DNA of 37,512 bases, taken from positions 1 through 37,512 of the IMG/VR virus record IMGVR_UViG_3300030616_000054; one strand, 5' to 3'. Position 1 is the stretch's first letter. The number at the start of each line of letters is the position of its first letter. The notes beneath the pieces are model-generated. The model did no database searches. It was not told the origin of the DNA and was given only the letters and a program-made list of their open reading frames with translations. Below are positions 19,526 through 27,786 of this stretch, piece by piece. This stretch comes from a virus. The translations under genes and the position numbers were made by a program.

Positions 19526-21618
19526 AAATAGGCCAGATGATACGGAATCTGAAATCGCTGTCGCAGATGGTATTCAGCCGCGGGAATCTCGGCTGGCTGC
19601 TCTTCCCAAACACGAGACGGAACTACGCGGCGAAGACGGACCTGCTCACGGCGAACGTCGTGATGGCTCCGATACTCTGGATCGCCCGGCAGTTCACCGA
19701 GGCGCGGCTCGCGATCCGAGACGCTGAGGAGGAGATGGTCCATCAGCACGATCTGCTGCGCCTGGTGCGCAGGCCGAACCGCTTCTACTCCGGGCTCCTG
19801 CTCTGGTTCGCCACGATCGTGAGCATGATCATCGACGGGAACGCGTACTGGGTAATCGTCCGCAACGGGCAGCTCAAGCCCGTTGAGCTGTGGTACGTCC
19901 CGCACTGGCTCATGGACCCGAGGAGCGAGAGCGCGAGCGAGTTCATCGAGTACTACCTGTACACGCCGGCGGGGAAGCAGATCCGGCTCGATCCGGAGGA
20001 TGTGGTGCACTTCCGCTACGGTCTCGATCCGGACAATACGCGCAAGGGCCTCAGCCCTCTCAGGCCGGCGCTGCGCGAGGTCTTCACCGACGAGGAGGCG
20101 GCGAATTTCAGCGCCTCGATCCTCGTCAACGGCGGCGTCCCGGGCCTGCTGATCAGTCCGGAGGGTGAGAACGATATCGCGCCCGATGATGCGGAGGCGG
20201 TGAAGGCGTACGTCAGGGAGAAGTACACGCGGGACAACCGCGGCGAGCCGATGGTGATGAGCGGGCCGACGAAGGTCCAGGAGTTCGGCTTCAGCCCTGA
20301 GAAACTGAACCTCTCGGCGATCCGCAATATTCCGGAGGAGCGGGTGACCGCCCTGCTCGGGATCCCCGCCGCGATCGTCGGATTTGGCACCGGACTCGAG
20401 CAGGCGACGCAGAACGCGACGATGCAGACGCTGCGCCGCGTGGCGTTCGAGTCGGCCGTTGTACCGATCCAGAGGCTCGTTGCCGAGGAGCTGCAGATCC
20501 AGCTCCTGGCGGACTTCGAGCCGGATCCGGACAGCGTGGAGGTCGTCTTCGACAACTCCGGCGTGCGCGTCATGCAGGAGGACGAGAACGAGCGGTGGAA
20601 GCGGCTCAATCTCGCCGTCGCCGGCGGCTGGCTCAAGGTCACCGATGCGCAGGCGCTCGCGGGGCTTGAGCCGGACGACTCGCAGGAGGGGTACCTGCGG
20701 CGCGTCGGCACTACCTTCTCCCCTGCCGGCCAGTCTCCCGTCACGGAGGGGCAGACCGGCGAGGGAGGCGAGAAGATGCTCAAGGCACTACTGAAGAGCA
20801 ACGAAGAAGCGGCGCAGCAACTCGTCGACCGCATGGCGCGGGACGCCGAGAGGCTAAGCGCCGCCTTCGCCTCTGAGCTCCGCGGCCGGCTCGAGGAGTA
20901 CGGCCAGAGAGCGGCCGCGATCTACGCCGAGGAGGCAGAGAGCCGCGGGTTCGCCTCGGCGGTAGAGCCGCAGCGCAAGGACAGCACGCTCGACGACGAG
21001 GTTCTCGTCGGCTTCGTGATCGACAAGCTCGCCGCAGAGATAGACCAGGCGGCCGTGCTCGCATACGGCGCCTATTACCTGCAGGTGGCGCGGGCGACGG
21101 TCGACGGGATCAATGCAGCGCTCGGCGTGGCGATCAATGTCACCGACCCGATGGAGCAGGAGATAGTGCGCGCAGGCGGTACCCGTATGGGTCTCGTGGA
21201 CCTGGCCGGCGACGCAAAGGACGAGCTGCTGCAGGTACTCGCCGAGGCGCGGGAGAACGGGTACGCGGCCGAGAAGCTTGCGCGGGAGATCAGCGACCGA
21301 GTGCCGGCCGGACCGTGGAAGGACGCAAAGACTCGGGCGCGGGTAATAGCGAGGACCGAGACGAAGTACGCGCAGAACGTCTCCTCGATCGTCGCGGCGA
21401 AGGGCTCTGGGGCCGTCGCCGTGCAGATCGTGGACGGGCAGCTCGGAGAGCGGAGCTGTGACATCTGCATCGAGCGCGACGGCCTGGTCGTATCGGTTGC
21501 CGAGGCCGAGGGGATCGCCGCATCCGAGCATCCGAACGGGACGATGAGCCTCGTCCCGCTCTATGGAGCGGAGGCGGCAGATCGGATAACGCCGGCGGCA
21601 CAGGTGCCGCAGAGGTAG
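19522..21618 (+). CDS. Portal protein fused to MuF-type minor head domain
   Basis: 698 residues from GTG 19522. Residues 30-400 are an HK97-type portal (DGNAYWVIVRNGQLKPVELW, DVVHFRYGLDPDN, KGLSPLRPAL, EERVTALLGIPAAIVG). A linker with a long helix follows (430-560). Residues 590-690 match the C-terminal Phage_Mu_F/SPP1 gp7 domain (RARVIARTETKYAQNVSS, then SCDICIERDG and SEHPNG). HK97 portals are usually about 400-450 residues, with MuF proteins encoded separately. One frame spans both here, giving a portal with up to twelve head-interior domains. Confidence 0.88.
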   Translation: MKIGQMIRNLKSLSQMVFSRGNLGWLLFPNTRRNYAAKTDLLTANVVMAPILWIARQFTEARLAIRDAEEEMVHQHDLLRLVRRPNRFYSGLLLWFATIVSMIIDGNAYWVIVRNGQLKPVELWYVPHWLMDPRSESASEFIEYYLYTPAGKQIRLDPEDVVHFRYGLDPDNTRKGLSPLRPALREVFTDEEAANFSASILVNGGVPGLLISPEGENDIAPDDAEAVKAYVREKYTRDNRGEPMVMSGPTKVQEFGFSPEKLNLSAIRNIPEERVTALLGIPAAIVGFGTGLEQATQNATMQTLRRVAFESAVVPIQRLVAEELQIQLLADFEPDPDSVEVVFDNSGVRVMQEDENERWKRLNLAVAGGWLKVTDAQALAGLEPDDSQEGYLRRVGTTFSPAGQSPVTEGQTGEGGEKMLKALLKSNEEAAQQLVDRMARDAERLSAAFASELRGRLEEYGQRAAAIYAEEAESRGFASAVEPQRKDSTLDDEVLVGFVIDKLAAEIDQAAVLAYGAYYLQVARATVDGINAALGVAINVTDPMEQEIVRAGGTRMGLVDLAGDAKDELLQVLAEARENGYAAEKLAREISDRVPAGPWKDAKTRARVIARTETKYAQNVSSIVAAKGSGAVAVQIVDGQLGERSCDICIERDGLVVSVAEAEGIAASEHPNGTMSLVPLYGAEAADRITPAAQVPQR

Positions 21619-21633
21619 GGAGGAGAGAGAACT

Positions 21634-22440
21634 ATGACCGAAACGATGGATATTACCAAGGCGCCCCGAAAGAGCTTCAAGCCCGACGCGCTGAAGATGG
21701 ACGTCAACGGGGAGGGGACCTTCGAGGCAGTGTTCGCGACGCTGAACGTCGTGGACAAGGACGGGGATCTCACGGTCAACGGCGCGTTCGGCGAGCAGAA
21801 GGTGCTGATCAGTCAGTACAACCACGGCTCCTGGAACGACGGCGCGAAGGCGCTGCCGATCGGAGTCGGCCGGATCTTCGAGCGCGGCGACGATGCGGTC
21901 GTTGTCGGCGAGTTCGATCTCGAGGATCCGGACGCGCTGAAGACGTACCGGAAGTTCAAGTACATCAGCGAGAAGGGGTACACGCAGGAGTTCAGCTACG
22001 CGCTGCCGGAGATTGACTACGAGTTCCGCGACCTCGACGGCCGGCGGATCCGTGTACTGAAGAAGATCCGCGTTCCGGAGGTATCTCCGGTGCTCATGGG
22101 CGCCGGTGAGAATACGAGGCTGCTCTCGGTGAAGACCGGGAAGCAGGAGGAAGAGGAGAGTACAGAGGGGGAGGAGACGAAGTCCCGCACCTTCGCAGAA
22201 CATGCCGCCGACGTTCTTGCTGACGTCGATGGCCTGGTAAAGCGATTTCAGGAAATCGCAGAGCTGCGCGAGATAGCCGGGAAAAGCGCCTCTCCTGCGA
22301 GCACGGATGCGATGCTCAAGCTGCGCGACCGTCTCAAGGGCGTCATGACGCTCCTGGACGAGGTGGAGAAGAGCGCGGACGCCGAGCGGAGCGACTATCT
22401 GCTGCTCAAGAATATATCCGAACAATTCCAGGGGGAATAA
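21634..22440 (+). CDS. HK97-family prohead maturation protease
   Basis: 268 residues with GGAGAGAG upstream. The herpesvirus-assemblin-like fold of HK97 gp4 is recognisable: FEAVFATLNVVDKDGD, QYNHG with catalytic His64, YTQEFSYAL with Ser121, and VPEVSPVLMGAG with the third acidic residue near 149. Residues 170-268 are a helical extension (LVKRFQEIAELREIAG, LLDEVEKSADAER) that could act as a scaffold. It cleaves the delta domain of the capsid protein and then itself. Confidence 0.92.
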   Translation: MTETMDITKAPRKSFKPDALKMDVNGEGTFEAVFATLNVVDKDGDLTVNGAFGEQKVLISQYNHGSWNDGAKALPIGVGRIFERGDDAVVVGEFDLEDPDALKTYRKFKYISEKGYTQEFSYALPEIDYEFRDLDGRRIRVLKKIRVPEVSPVLMGAGENTRLLSVKTGKQEEEESTEGEETKSRTFAEHAADVLADVDGLVKRFQEIAELREIAGKSASPASTDAMLKLRDRLKGVMTLLDEVEKSADAERSDYLLLKNISEQFQGE

Positions 22441-22442
22441 CT

Positions 22443-23690
22443 ATGGGAGTAAAACAGGACCTTGTAGAGAAAAGGAACGAGCTCGAGGCCAAGCGCGACA
22501 AGCTCGGTAAGGTCATCAAGGAGGCCGGCAGCGACCTCGATATGTCGAAGGTCACAAGCCTCGAGGGCGACAGCGCACAGAAGGTCGAGAAGATCCGCGC
22601 GATGAACGACGAGATCAACGACCTCGCGAAGCAGGTCGACACCCTCGTCGCCACCGTCAAGGCTGCCGAGGAGGCCGAGCGGTTCGAAAAGCAGGCCGCC
22701 GAGAGCGTCCGCCAGGGGCTGCCTTTCCCGGACGGAAAGGAGAAGGGGCAGAAGCTGTCCCTCGGCGAGCAGTTCACCAAGAGCGGGGCGTACAACGAGA
22801 AGGGCGAGATCATGCTCAACAAGGCGGTAAACCTCGACGTCGATCTCAAGACGTTGATGACGAGCGCCGCCGGCTGGGATCCGGAGAATGTGCGCTCGGG
22901 CCGTCTCGTGGACTACGCAACGCGCCCGATCCAGGTGATCGACATCGTCCCCGCCGGCCGCTGCAGCGGCGACGCAGTGGTGTACATGGAGGAGACGACC
23001 TTCACGAACAACGCAGCCGAGGCGAACGAGGGGCTCACGAGCACCAACTACTTCGGCGAAGCCGCGCTCGCGCTCACGCAGCGCACGAGCAACGTCCGCA
23101 AGATCGCCGTCTGGCTGCCCGTGACCGACGAGCAGCTCGCCGACGTACCGCAGATCCAGAGCTACATCAACCGACGCCTGCCCTTCATGCTGCGCCAGCG
23201 GCTCAACTACCAGATCATCAACGGCGACGGAAGCGCCCCGAACCTGTCGGGGATCATCAACACGAGCAACGTCCAGACCTTCGCCCGCAGCGGTGACGTG
23301 TTCGACACGATCTACGAGGCGGCGAAGAAGGTCCGTGTCACCGGCCGTGCCATGCCGAACGCGATGATCATCCATCCGAACGACTGGCAGGGGATCCGTA
23401 CCGCGCGCACCGACGACGGGCTCTACATCCTCGGCAATCCCGATCAGCCCGGCCCGAGCAGGGTCTGGGGCCTGCTCATCACCGAGAGCGACGCCTGTCC
23501 GGAGAACAGCCCCGTGGTCGGCGACTTCAACAACCACATCGAGCTGGCCGAACGGCAGGGGATCGAAATCAAGGCGACCGACAGCCACGACAAGTATTTC
23601 ATCCAGGGCAACGTCGCGATCCGCGCCACCGTGCGCGTGGCACTGCCGATCTATCGGCCTGCCGCGTTCTGCTACATCACCAGCTTCTGA
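22443..23690 (+). CDS. Major capsid protein, HK97 fold
   Basis: 415 residues, 2 bp after the protease. Residues 1-105 are a coiled-coil delta/scaffold domain (LVEKRNELEAKRDKLGKVIK). The mature capsid part follows with HK97 gp5 hallmarks: VDYATRPIQVIDIVPAG, EETTFTNNAAEANEG, KIAVWLPVTDEQLAD, GIINTSNVQTF, NAMIIHPNDWQGIRT, GNPDQPGPSRVWGLLI, AIRATVRVALPIYRPAAF. The order protease then capsid, and the cleavable N-terminus, fit HK97-like assembly. Confidence 0.95.
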   Translation: MGVKQDLVEKRNELEAKRDKLGKVIKEAGSDLDMSKVTSLEGDSAQKVEKIRAMNDEINDLAKQVDTLVATVKAAEEAERFEKQAAESVRQGLPFPDGKEKGQKLSLGEQFTKSGAYNEKGEIMLNKAVNLDVDLKTLMTSAAGWDPENVRSGRLVDYATRPIQVIDIVPAGRCSGDAVVYMEETTFTNNAAEANEGLTSTNYFGEAALALTQRTSNVRKIAVWLPVTDEQLADVPQIQSYINRRLPFMLRQRLNYQIINGDGSAPNLSGIINTSNVQTFARSGDVFDTIYEAAKKVRVTGRAMPNAMIIHPNDWQGIRTARTDDGLYILGNPDQPGPSRVWGLLITESDACPENSPVVGDFNNHIELAERQGIEIKATDSHDKYFIQGNVAIRATVRVALPIYRPAAFCYITSF

Positions 23691-23699
23691 GGTGATTCA

Positions 23700-23723
23700 T
23701 GCGGGGCCGGTATGGCCCCGCCT
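23700..23723 (+). repeat. Hairpin after the capsid gene
   Basis: GCGGGGCC/GGCCCCGC, 8 bp perfect around GGTAT, starting 10 bp after the capsid stop. No strong T-run follows, so partial termination or mRNA-end stabilisation is more likely than full termination. Confidence 0.6.
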
Positions 23724-23752
23724 TAAAACTCATTGAAGAGAAGGAGAGAAAC

Positions 23753-24355
23753 ATGAGTAGTGTACCTGCCTATGTACATGCATTCAAAACGTTCGGTTAT
23801 CACACCGAGACCGCCGGGACCACGATCGACGAAGAGGTCCCCGGACGCGACGGCGAGCGCCTGGCGCTGATAGAGGCCCTCGTGACCGCCGCGGCAACCG
23901 CTCACACGCTGTACCTGATGTACGCCGAGGGGACCGGGAGCCGGAACACCGCAGCGGCTGCAGCCGATGCAGAGCAGAAGGACGTGGTGTGTACCGACGC
24001 ACCGAAGGACCCGGCCGGCAACGCCGCCGCATCAGGTGATATCGTCGCCTACCAGCTTGCTGGCGGCACCTGGGAGTTCAACACTGTGGACAGCCTCGAC
24101 ACCAAAACCATCACGCTGACGAACAACATCGGAACCGGCGGAATCGCCGCGGGTGCGAAGGTGCTGGTCCTCGGAGTTGCCGCCGACGGGGCGAACTTCC
24201 AGTTCGCGATCGGCGCGAGCGCGCAGAGCGAGTTCGGCAAGGGCGGAATCGCTGCCGTACATCCGTACTCCGGCGAGCCGTTCTACGTCCAGGACTCGAA
24301 CGGGACAAACGCCGGCTCGATCGACAACCTCGTGTTCGCTTACCTCGGCAAGTAG
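23753..24355 (+). CDS. Probable capsid decoration/head protein
   Basis: 200 residues from ATG 23753 with AAGGAGAG upstream; an earlier ATG at 23699 starts inside a hairpin. Rich in Ala, Gly and Thr with beta-strand patterns (TITLTNNIGTGGIAAGAKVLVLGVAADGANFQFAIG). Genes of this composition directly after the major capsid gene often encode decoration or head-fibre proteins. It is bracketed by two GC-rich hairpins, which would give it its own mRNA level. The role is inferred from position. Confidence 0.55.
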   Translation: MSSVPAYVHAFKTFGYHTETAGTTIDEEVPGRDGERLALIEALVTAAATAHTLYLMYAEGTGSRNTAAAAADAEQKDVVCTDAPKDPAGNAAASGDIVAYQLAGGTWEFNTVDSLDTKTITLTNNIGTGGIAAGAKVLVLGVAADGANFQFAIGASAQSEFGKGGIAAVHPYSGEPFYVQDSNGTNAGSIDNLVFAYLGK

Positions 24356-24378
24356 CAGAGGCGAGAGTGCAATCAATC

Positions 24379-24400
24379 GGGGCGGCCTCACCGCCGCCCC
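24379..24400 (+). repeat. Hairpin after the decoration gene
   Basis: GGGGCGGC/GCCGCCCC, 8 bp perfect around CTCACC, between the decoration-like gene and the pentapeptide gene. It is not followed by a T-run. Confidence 0.6.
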
Positions 24401-24419
24401 GCTCTGAGGAGGAGTGAAT

Positions 24420-24878
24420 ATGAGCGAGTATACACACGAGCAGATGCAGGCGATCCTCGGCAAACACGCCGCTTGGCTGCGCGGAGAGGCGCAGGGGGTG
24501 AAGGCGGTTTTCTCCGGGGCAGACCTCACGAGCGCGTACCTGAAAGGGGCCGATCTCCGACAGGCCGAGCTCCACGGCTGCGATCTCACCGGAGCGTACC
24601 TCTCGGAGATCGATCTCGAGAGCGCGACGATCAGCAAGTGCAACCTGACGAACGCTGTGGCGAAGGGAGCTCGGTTCCAGAGCGCCTCGATGCGGTACTG
24701 CAATCTCACGGGGGCGAACTGCCAGGGGGCGAACTTCCGAAGCGCGAACCTGCAGCAGGCGAACCTCACCGATGCGTACCTCAAGGACTGCGACATGGAC
24801 GGGATCAGCGGGACCGGTATCACTTGGAGCGACACCTTCACGCACGGCCTGCACTACCGCGATGCGGATATCGAGTAA
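24420..24878 (+). CDS. Pentapeptide-repeat protein
   Basis: 152 residues from ATG 24420 with GGAGGAG upstream. After an N-terminal segment (YTHEQMQAILGKHAAWLRGE), residues 30-130 are about 20 tandem A(D/N)LxX-type pentapeptides (GADLTSAYLKGADLRQAEL, NLTGANCQGANFRSANLQQ), which fold into a right-handed quadrilateral beta-helix. Such proteins can mimic DNA (Qnr/MfpA type) or act as structural pieces. Its place among head genes suggests a virion protein or an early-acting ejected protein. A C-terminal cap ends the helix. Confidence 0.85.
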   Translation: MSEYTHEQMQAILGKHAAWLRGEAQGVKAVFSGADLTSAYLKGADLRQAELHGCDLTGAYLSEIDLESATISKCNLTNAVAKGARFQSASMRYCNLTGANCQGANFRSANLQQANLTDAYLKDCDMDGISGTGITWSDTFTHGLHYRDADIE

Positions 24879-24891
24879 GGGAGAGAAGCGT

Positions 24892-25167
24892 ATGAGTATG
24901 AGAGTTGACCGAAAGGTCTATCGAACCGCCACGGGCGGCCTGACAGACGATCCGGCGAAAGCCGCATTCGTGGCCCTGCCCGAGGGGGCGCCTGTCTCAC
25001 CGGCCGAGCTCAAAAAGGAGCCCGCGCTCGGCAGATACATCCCGATCATCCGGGAGACCGAGGCGGCTCGGAAGAAGGCCGAGGAGGAGAAAGCCGCGCA
25101 GAAAGCGGCGAACAAGCAGGCGAATACACCGGCGAACAAGGGCGCCGGCGGAAAGAAGAAGGAGTAA
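24892..25167 (+). CDS. Hypothetical protein with Lys/Ala-rich tail
   Basis: 91 residues from ATG 24892 with GGGAGAG upstream. The N-terminal 50 residues (RKVYRTATGGLTDDPAKAAF, LGRYIP) look folded. The last 35 (AARKKAEEEKAAQKAANKQ...) are a highly charged helix ending KKKE. It lies in the head-connector region; the role is unknown. Confidence 0.6.
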   Translation: MSMRVDRKVYRTATGGLTDDPAKAAFVALPEGAPVSPAELKKEPALGRYIPIIRETEAARKKAEEEKAAQKAANKQANTPANKGAGGKKKE

Positions 25168-25170
25168 ACG

Positions 25171-25515
25171 ATGGCAGAGTCAAGACTTTCTGTTGAGGAT
25201 GTCAGCCTTACGGGGCTCGCCGCGACATATAACGAGATCGGCGGCGTCGATACGTACCTGGTCCGCAACGACGGCCGGATCATGCTGCATTTCAAGCACA
25301 CCGGTGCGGGAGACGAGACGGTCACGATCCAGACGCCGAAGACGGTCAGCGGCCTCGCGGTCGCGGATCTTCCTGTCACCGTGCCGGCCACCACCGGCGA
25401 CAAGATGGTCGGTCCGTTCCGTCCGGGGACGTTCAACGACTCCTCCGGCGATCTGAAATTCACCGCCTCCGCCGGCACGGATCTGACCTGTGCGGTAGTG
25501 CGGCTCGGGGGATAG
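25171..25515 (+). CDS. Hypothetical virion-associated protein
   Basis: 114 residues, 3 bp after the previous stop. A beta-rich sequence (LVRNDGRIMLHFKHTGAGDETVTIQT, DKMVGPFRPGTFNDSSGDLKFTAS, LTCAVVRLG) resembles small all-beta phage structural proteins near head-completion genes. It may be a decoration or head protein. No exact family is recognised. Confidence 0.6.
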   Translation: MAESRLSVEDVSLTGLAATYNEIGGVDTYLVRNDGRIMLHFKHTGAGDETVTIQTPKTVSGLAVADLPVTVPATTGDKMVGPFRPGTFNDSSGDLKFTASAGTDLTCAVVRLGG

Positions 25516-25518
25516 CGT

Positions 25519-26034
25519 ATGTCACTGATCACAACCGACGAGCTGCGCGAGCACGTAGAGACGGATCTGGCCGAGGAGGCGCTGCAGCGGGTGATCGACG
25601 CGAACGAGAAGGAGATCGTCCGGAAGTTCGGCGCGCACACGACGCAGGTCGACTACGTCGAGCCGGGTCGCAGCGACTGTCTCTTCCTCTCCCGCGCGCC
25701 GAGCGAGATTACGGAGGTCGTGGAGAGGTGGGGCGATACCGACACCACGCTCAGCGCCGACGACTACGAGCTCGTGGCGAACTGGCGGAGGCTGAACCGC
25801 CTCTCGACCGGGACGAATCCGACGAGCTACTGGGGCGAGCTCGTGAAGGTGACCTACACGCCAGCGGACCGCAACGACGAACGCAAGCTCGTGCTCGTGG
25901 ACCTGTGCAAGCTCGAGCTCGAGTATACCGGCAATGTTGCCGACGTGGTCGGGGATGTGAAGACCACGAAGAAGGAGCTGCGAAAGGCCCGCACGGAGGT
26001 CCTCTCGAGGCTCAGCACGAGGAGGATCGTGTAG
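25519..26034 (+). CDS. Head-tail connector (gp6-like adaptor)
   Basis: 171 residues. It has the pattern of HK97 gp6/SPP1 gp15-type adaptors: short N-terminal helices (LITTDELREHVETDLAEEALQRVIDANEKEI), a beta-hairpin insertion (EITEVVERWGDTDTTLSADDYELVANWRRLNRL) and a C-terminal helix bundle (LVDLCKLELEYTGN). It binds the portal and extends the neck. The assignment is by pattern and gene order. Confidence 0.65.
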   Translation: MSLITTDELREHVETDLAEEALQRVIDANEKEIVRKFGAHTTQVDYVEPGRSDCLFLSRAPSEITEVVERWGDTDTTLSADDYELVANWRRLNRLSTGTNPTSYWGELVKVTYTPADRNDERKLVLVDLCKLELEYTGNVADVVGDVKTTKKELRKARTEVLSRLSTRRIV

Positions 26035-26036
26035 AG

Positions 26037-26387
26037 ATGAGCGCGCGCGGCCAGATGACGCAGCGGTGCGATATCGAGCGAAAGCTCGAGAGCGGGACCG
26101 ATCCGTACGGGGCGCCCGTCACCCAGTGGCAGACCGTCGGGCTCTCCGTTCCCTGCCGCTTCTGGTACGAGAGCGGAGGCGGGTCCCGCACGCGGGAGAA
26201 CGAGAACGCGAGCTTGCGGATCCACGCGCTGCGCGGGATCCTGCCGGCGGACGCTGATCTGGCCGAGGGAGACCGGATTGCCCGTGTCGTCGATCGGCGC
26301 GAGAGAAAGCTCTACGGACAGCTCGTCCTCGACGCGGTAGAGCGGAGAGGTGATCACCTGTCGGTGATAGCGGAGGAAGTGAAGTGA
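26037..26387 (+). CDS. Head-closure/head-tail joining protein
   Basis: 116 residues, start 2 bp after the connector stop. MTQRCDIERKLESGTDPYGAPVTQWQTVGLSVPCRFW and the later EGDRIARVVDRRERKLYGQLVLDAVERRGDHLSVIAEEV fit the small beta-barrel head-closure (SPP1 gp16-like) family. It should plug or adapt the connector after packaging. It shares a 4-bp overlap with the next gene. Confidence 0.65.
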   Translation: MSARGQMTQRCDIERKLESGTDPYGAPVTQWQTVGLSVPCRFWYESGGGSRTRENENASLRIHALRGILPADADLAEGDRIARVVDRRERKLYGQLVLDAVERRGDHLSVIAEEVK

Positions 26388-26755
26388 GCGTCAACTGGAA
26401 GGGGAAGCAGCTGCGGGCGAAGCTCGATCGGGCGATCGAGCAGGGCATGAAGGAAACAGCGAGCGACTGCATCGCTACCTCGAAGGCCCTGGTCCACAAG
26501 GATACAACGAGCCTGCAGGGCTCGATCCGCATGGACGGTAGAGGCGTGCGCCGGGAGGGTGGGCAGATCTCTCTCGACTGGGGCTCCTACGGTATCGACT
26601 ACGCGATCTGGCAGGAGTACCTGCCCGGGGAGGAGCTTCCCGAAGGCGGGACCCGACTGCTTTCCGGCGGGAAGCCGTACCTGCGCCCCTCTGCAGACGA
26701 GCACTATCCGGAGCTGCCCCGGAAGATCCGCAGCGCATTCGGGAGTCCGCTATGA
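26384..26755 (+). CDS. HK97 gp10-like tail-completion protein
   Basis: 123 residues from GTG 26384 in an overlap. An N-terminal helix (KQLRAKLDRAIEQGMKETASDCIATSKALVHKDTTSLQGSI), then WGSYGIDYAIWQEY and KPYLRPSADEHYPELPRKI, is the pattern of the HK97 gp10/DUF family of neck and tail-completion proteins (IxYAxxxExG...PyLrPA). It connects head and tail. Confidence 0.72.
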   Translation: MSVNWKGKQLRAKLDRAIEQGMKETASDCIATSKALVHKDTTSLQGSIRMDGRGVRREGGQISLDWGSYGIDYAIWQEYLPGEELPEGGTRLLSGGKPYLRPSADEHYPELPRKIRSAFGSPL

Positions 26756-27165
26756 TCGACATTCTGGCTGCCGTGATCCGCTACCTGAAGGAGGACACCG
26801 ATGTGGCCTTCCAGACCAGCGGGCGCATATACGGATCCGAAATCCCCGCGGCCGAGACCGCGGAGATGCCGCGCAAGTGCCTGCTGATCCGCGATGCCGG
26901 CGGGCGAGAGGCTGCCGACTTCGTGCCGCTCGCCTCTCCGCGTTTCGACTTCTTCAGCTACGGCGCCACGGCCTACGAGGCGGCGGAGGTAGATCGCGCC
27001 CTCTGGGAGGCGCTGCATAATCTGAGCCGAGAGGAGGCGAACGATACGCTTCTGCACTCGGCGACCATTTCCGGTGGTCGGCTCCCGTGGAAGGAGCCCG
27101 CCACCGGCTGGCCCGGATTCGTCCGCTCTGCGGTCGTGCAAGCCGGGACAGATGGGCTCTCGTGA
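26752..27165 (+). CDS. Tail terminator protein (putative)
   Basis: 137 residues starting in an ATGA overlap. The order IDILAAVIRYLKEDTDVAF...GRIYGSEIP...KCLLIRDAGG...FDFFSYGATAYEAAEVDRALWEAL is that of DUF3168-like/gpU-like tail terminators, which cap the tail tube. It directly precedes the tube protein, the usual order. Confidence 0.68.
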   Translation: MIDILAAVIRYLKEDTDVAFQTSGRIYGSEIPAAETAEMPRKCLLIRDAGGREAADFVPLASPRFDFFSYGATAYEAAEVDRALWEALHNLSREEANDTLLHSATISGGRLPWKEPATGWPGFVRSAVVQAGTDGLS

Positions 27166-27180
27166 TGAGGAGGAAATATC

Positions 27181-27777
27181 ATGGATGAAAAAATTATTAT
27201 GGCACCGTTCGAGGCCTGGTGGGCTCCGGTCGGTGAAAGCGTTCCCGATCTGGCCGACACTCCGTCCGGTAACTGGGATAAGATCGGGACGAATGGGCTC
27301 TCGCACATGGCCGAGGGCGGCGTAACGGTCCGTCACACGCAGACCCTGAACGAGGTCCGCACCGAGGGTGGCACCGCTCCTCAGAAGGTAACGAGGAGCG
27401 AGGAGGATCTGGAGGTTGAGTTCAACATCGTCGACATGAGCCTCGAGGAGTACGCGAAGGCGATGAACGACCAGACGGTCACCGATACGGCGGCCGGAAG
27501 CGGCACCGCCGGCGTCCGGTCGATTCCGATCCGCCGTGGTACCGACGTGGAGGTCAAGGCGCTGCTGCTGCGGGGGGCGAGCCCCTACGGCTCGAGCTTC
27601 TCCAGCCAGTACTATGTCGCGCAGGCGTACGTCAAGGGAGATATCGAGATCGTGTACACCAAGAACGACAAGGCGATGGTCCACTTCCTTTTTGGCGCGA
27701 TCGAGGACCCGAGTCAGGCGGCCGAGGAGGATCGGCTCGCGAAGCTGTACATGCAGGACGCCGCGGCGGCCGAGTAA
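27181..27777 (+). CDS. Major tail tube protein (putative)
   Basis: 198 residues with GAGGAGG upstream. A beta-rich protein (LSHMAEGGVTVRHTQTLNEVRTEGGTAP, EEDLEVEFNIVDMSLEEYAKAM, SQYYVAQAYVKGDIEIVYTKNDKAMVHFLFGAI) has the layout of siphovirus tail tube proteins. It lies between the terminator and the tail chaperones. No sheath gene was recognised, so the tail is non-contractile. Confidence 0.75.
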   Translation: MDEKIIMAPFEAWWAPVGESVPDLADTPSGNWDKIGTNGLSHMAEGGVTVRHTQTLNEVRTEGGTAPQKVTRSEEDLEVEFNIVDMSLEEYAKAMNDQTVTDTAAGSGTAGVRSIPIRRGTDVEVKALLLRGASPYGSSFSSQYYVAQAYVKGDIEIVYTKNDKAMVHFLFGAIEDPSQAAEEDRLAKLYMQDAAAAE

Positions 27778-27786
27778 GGAGAGAAG

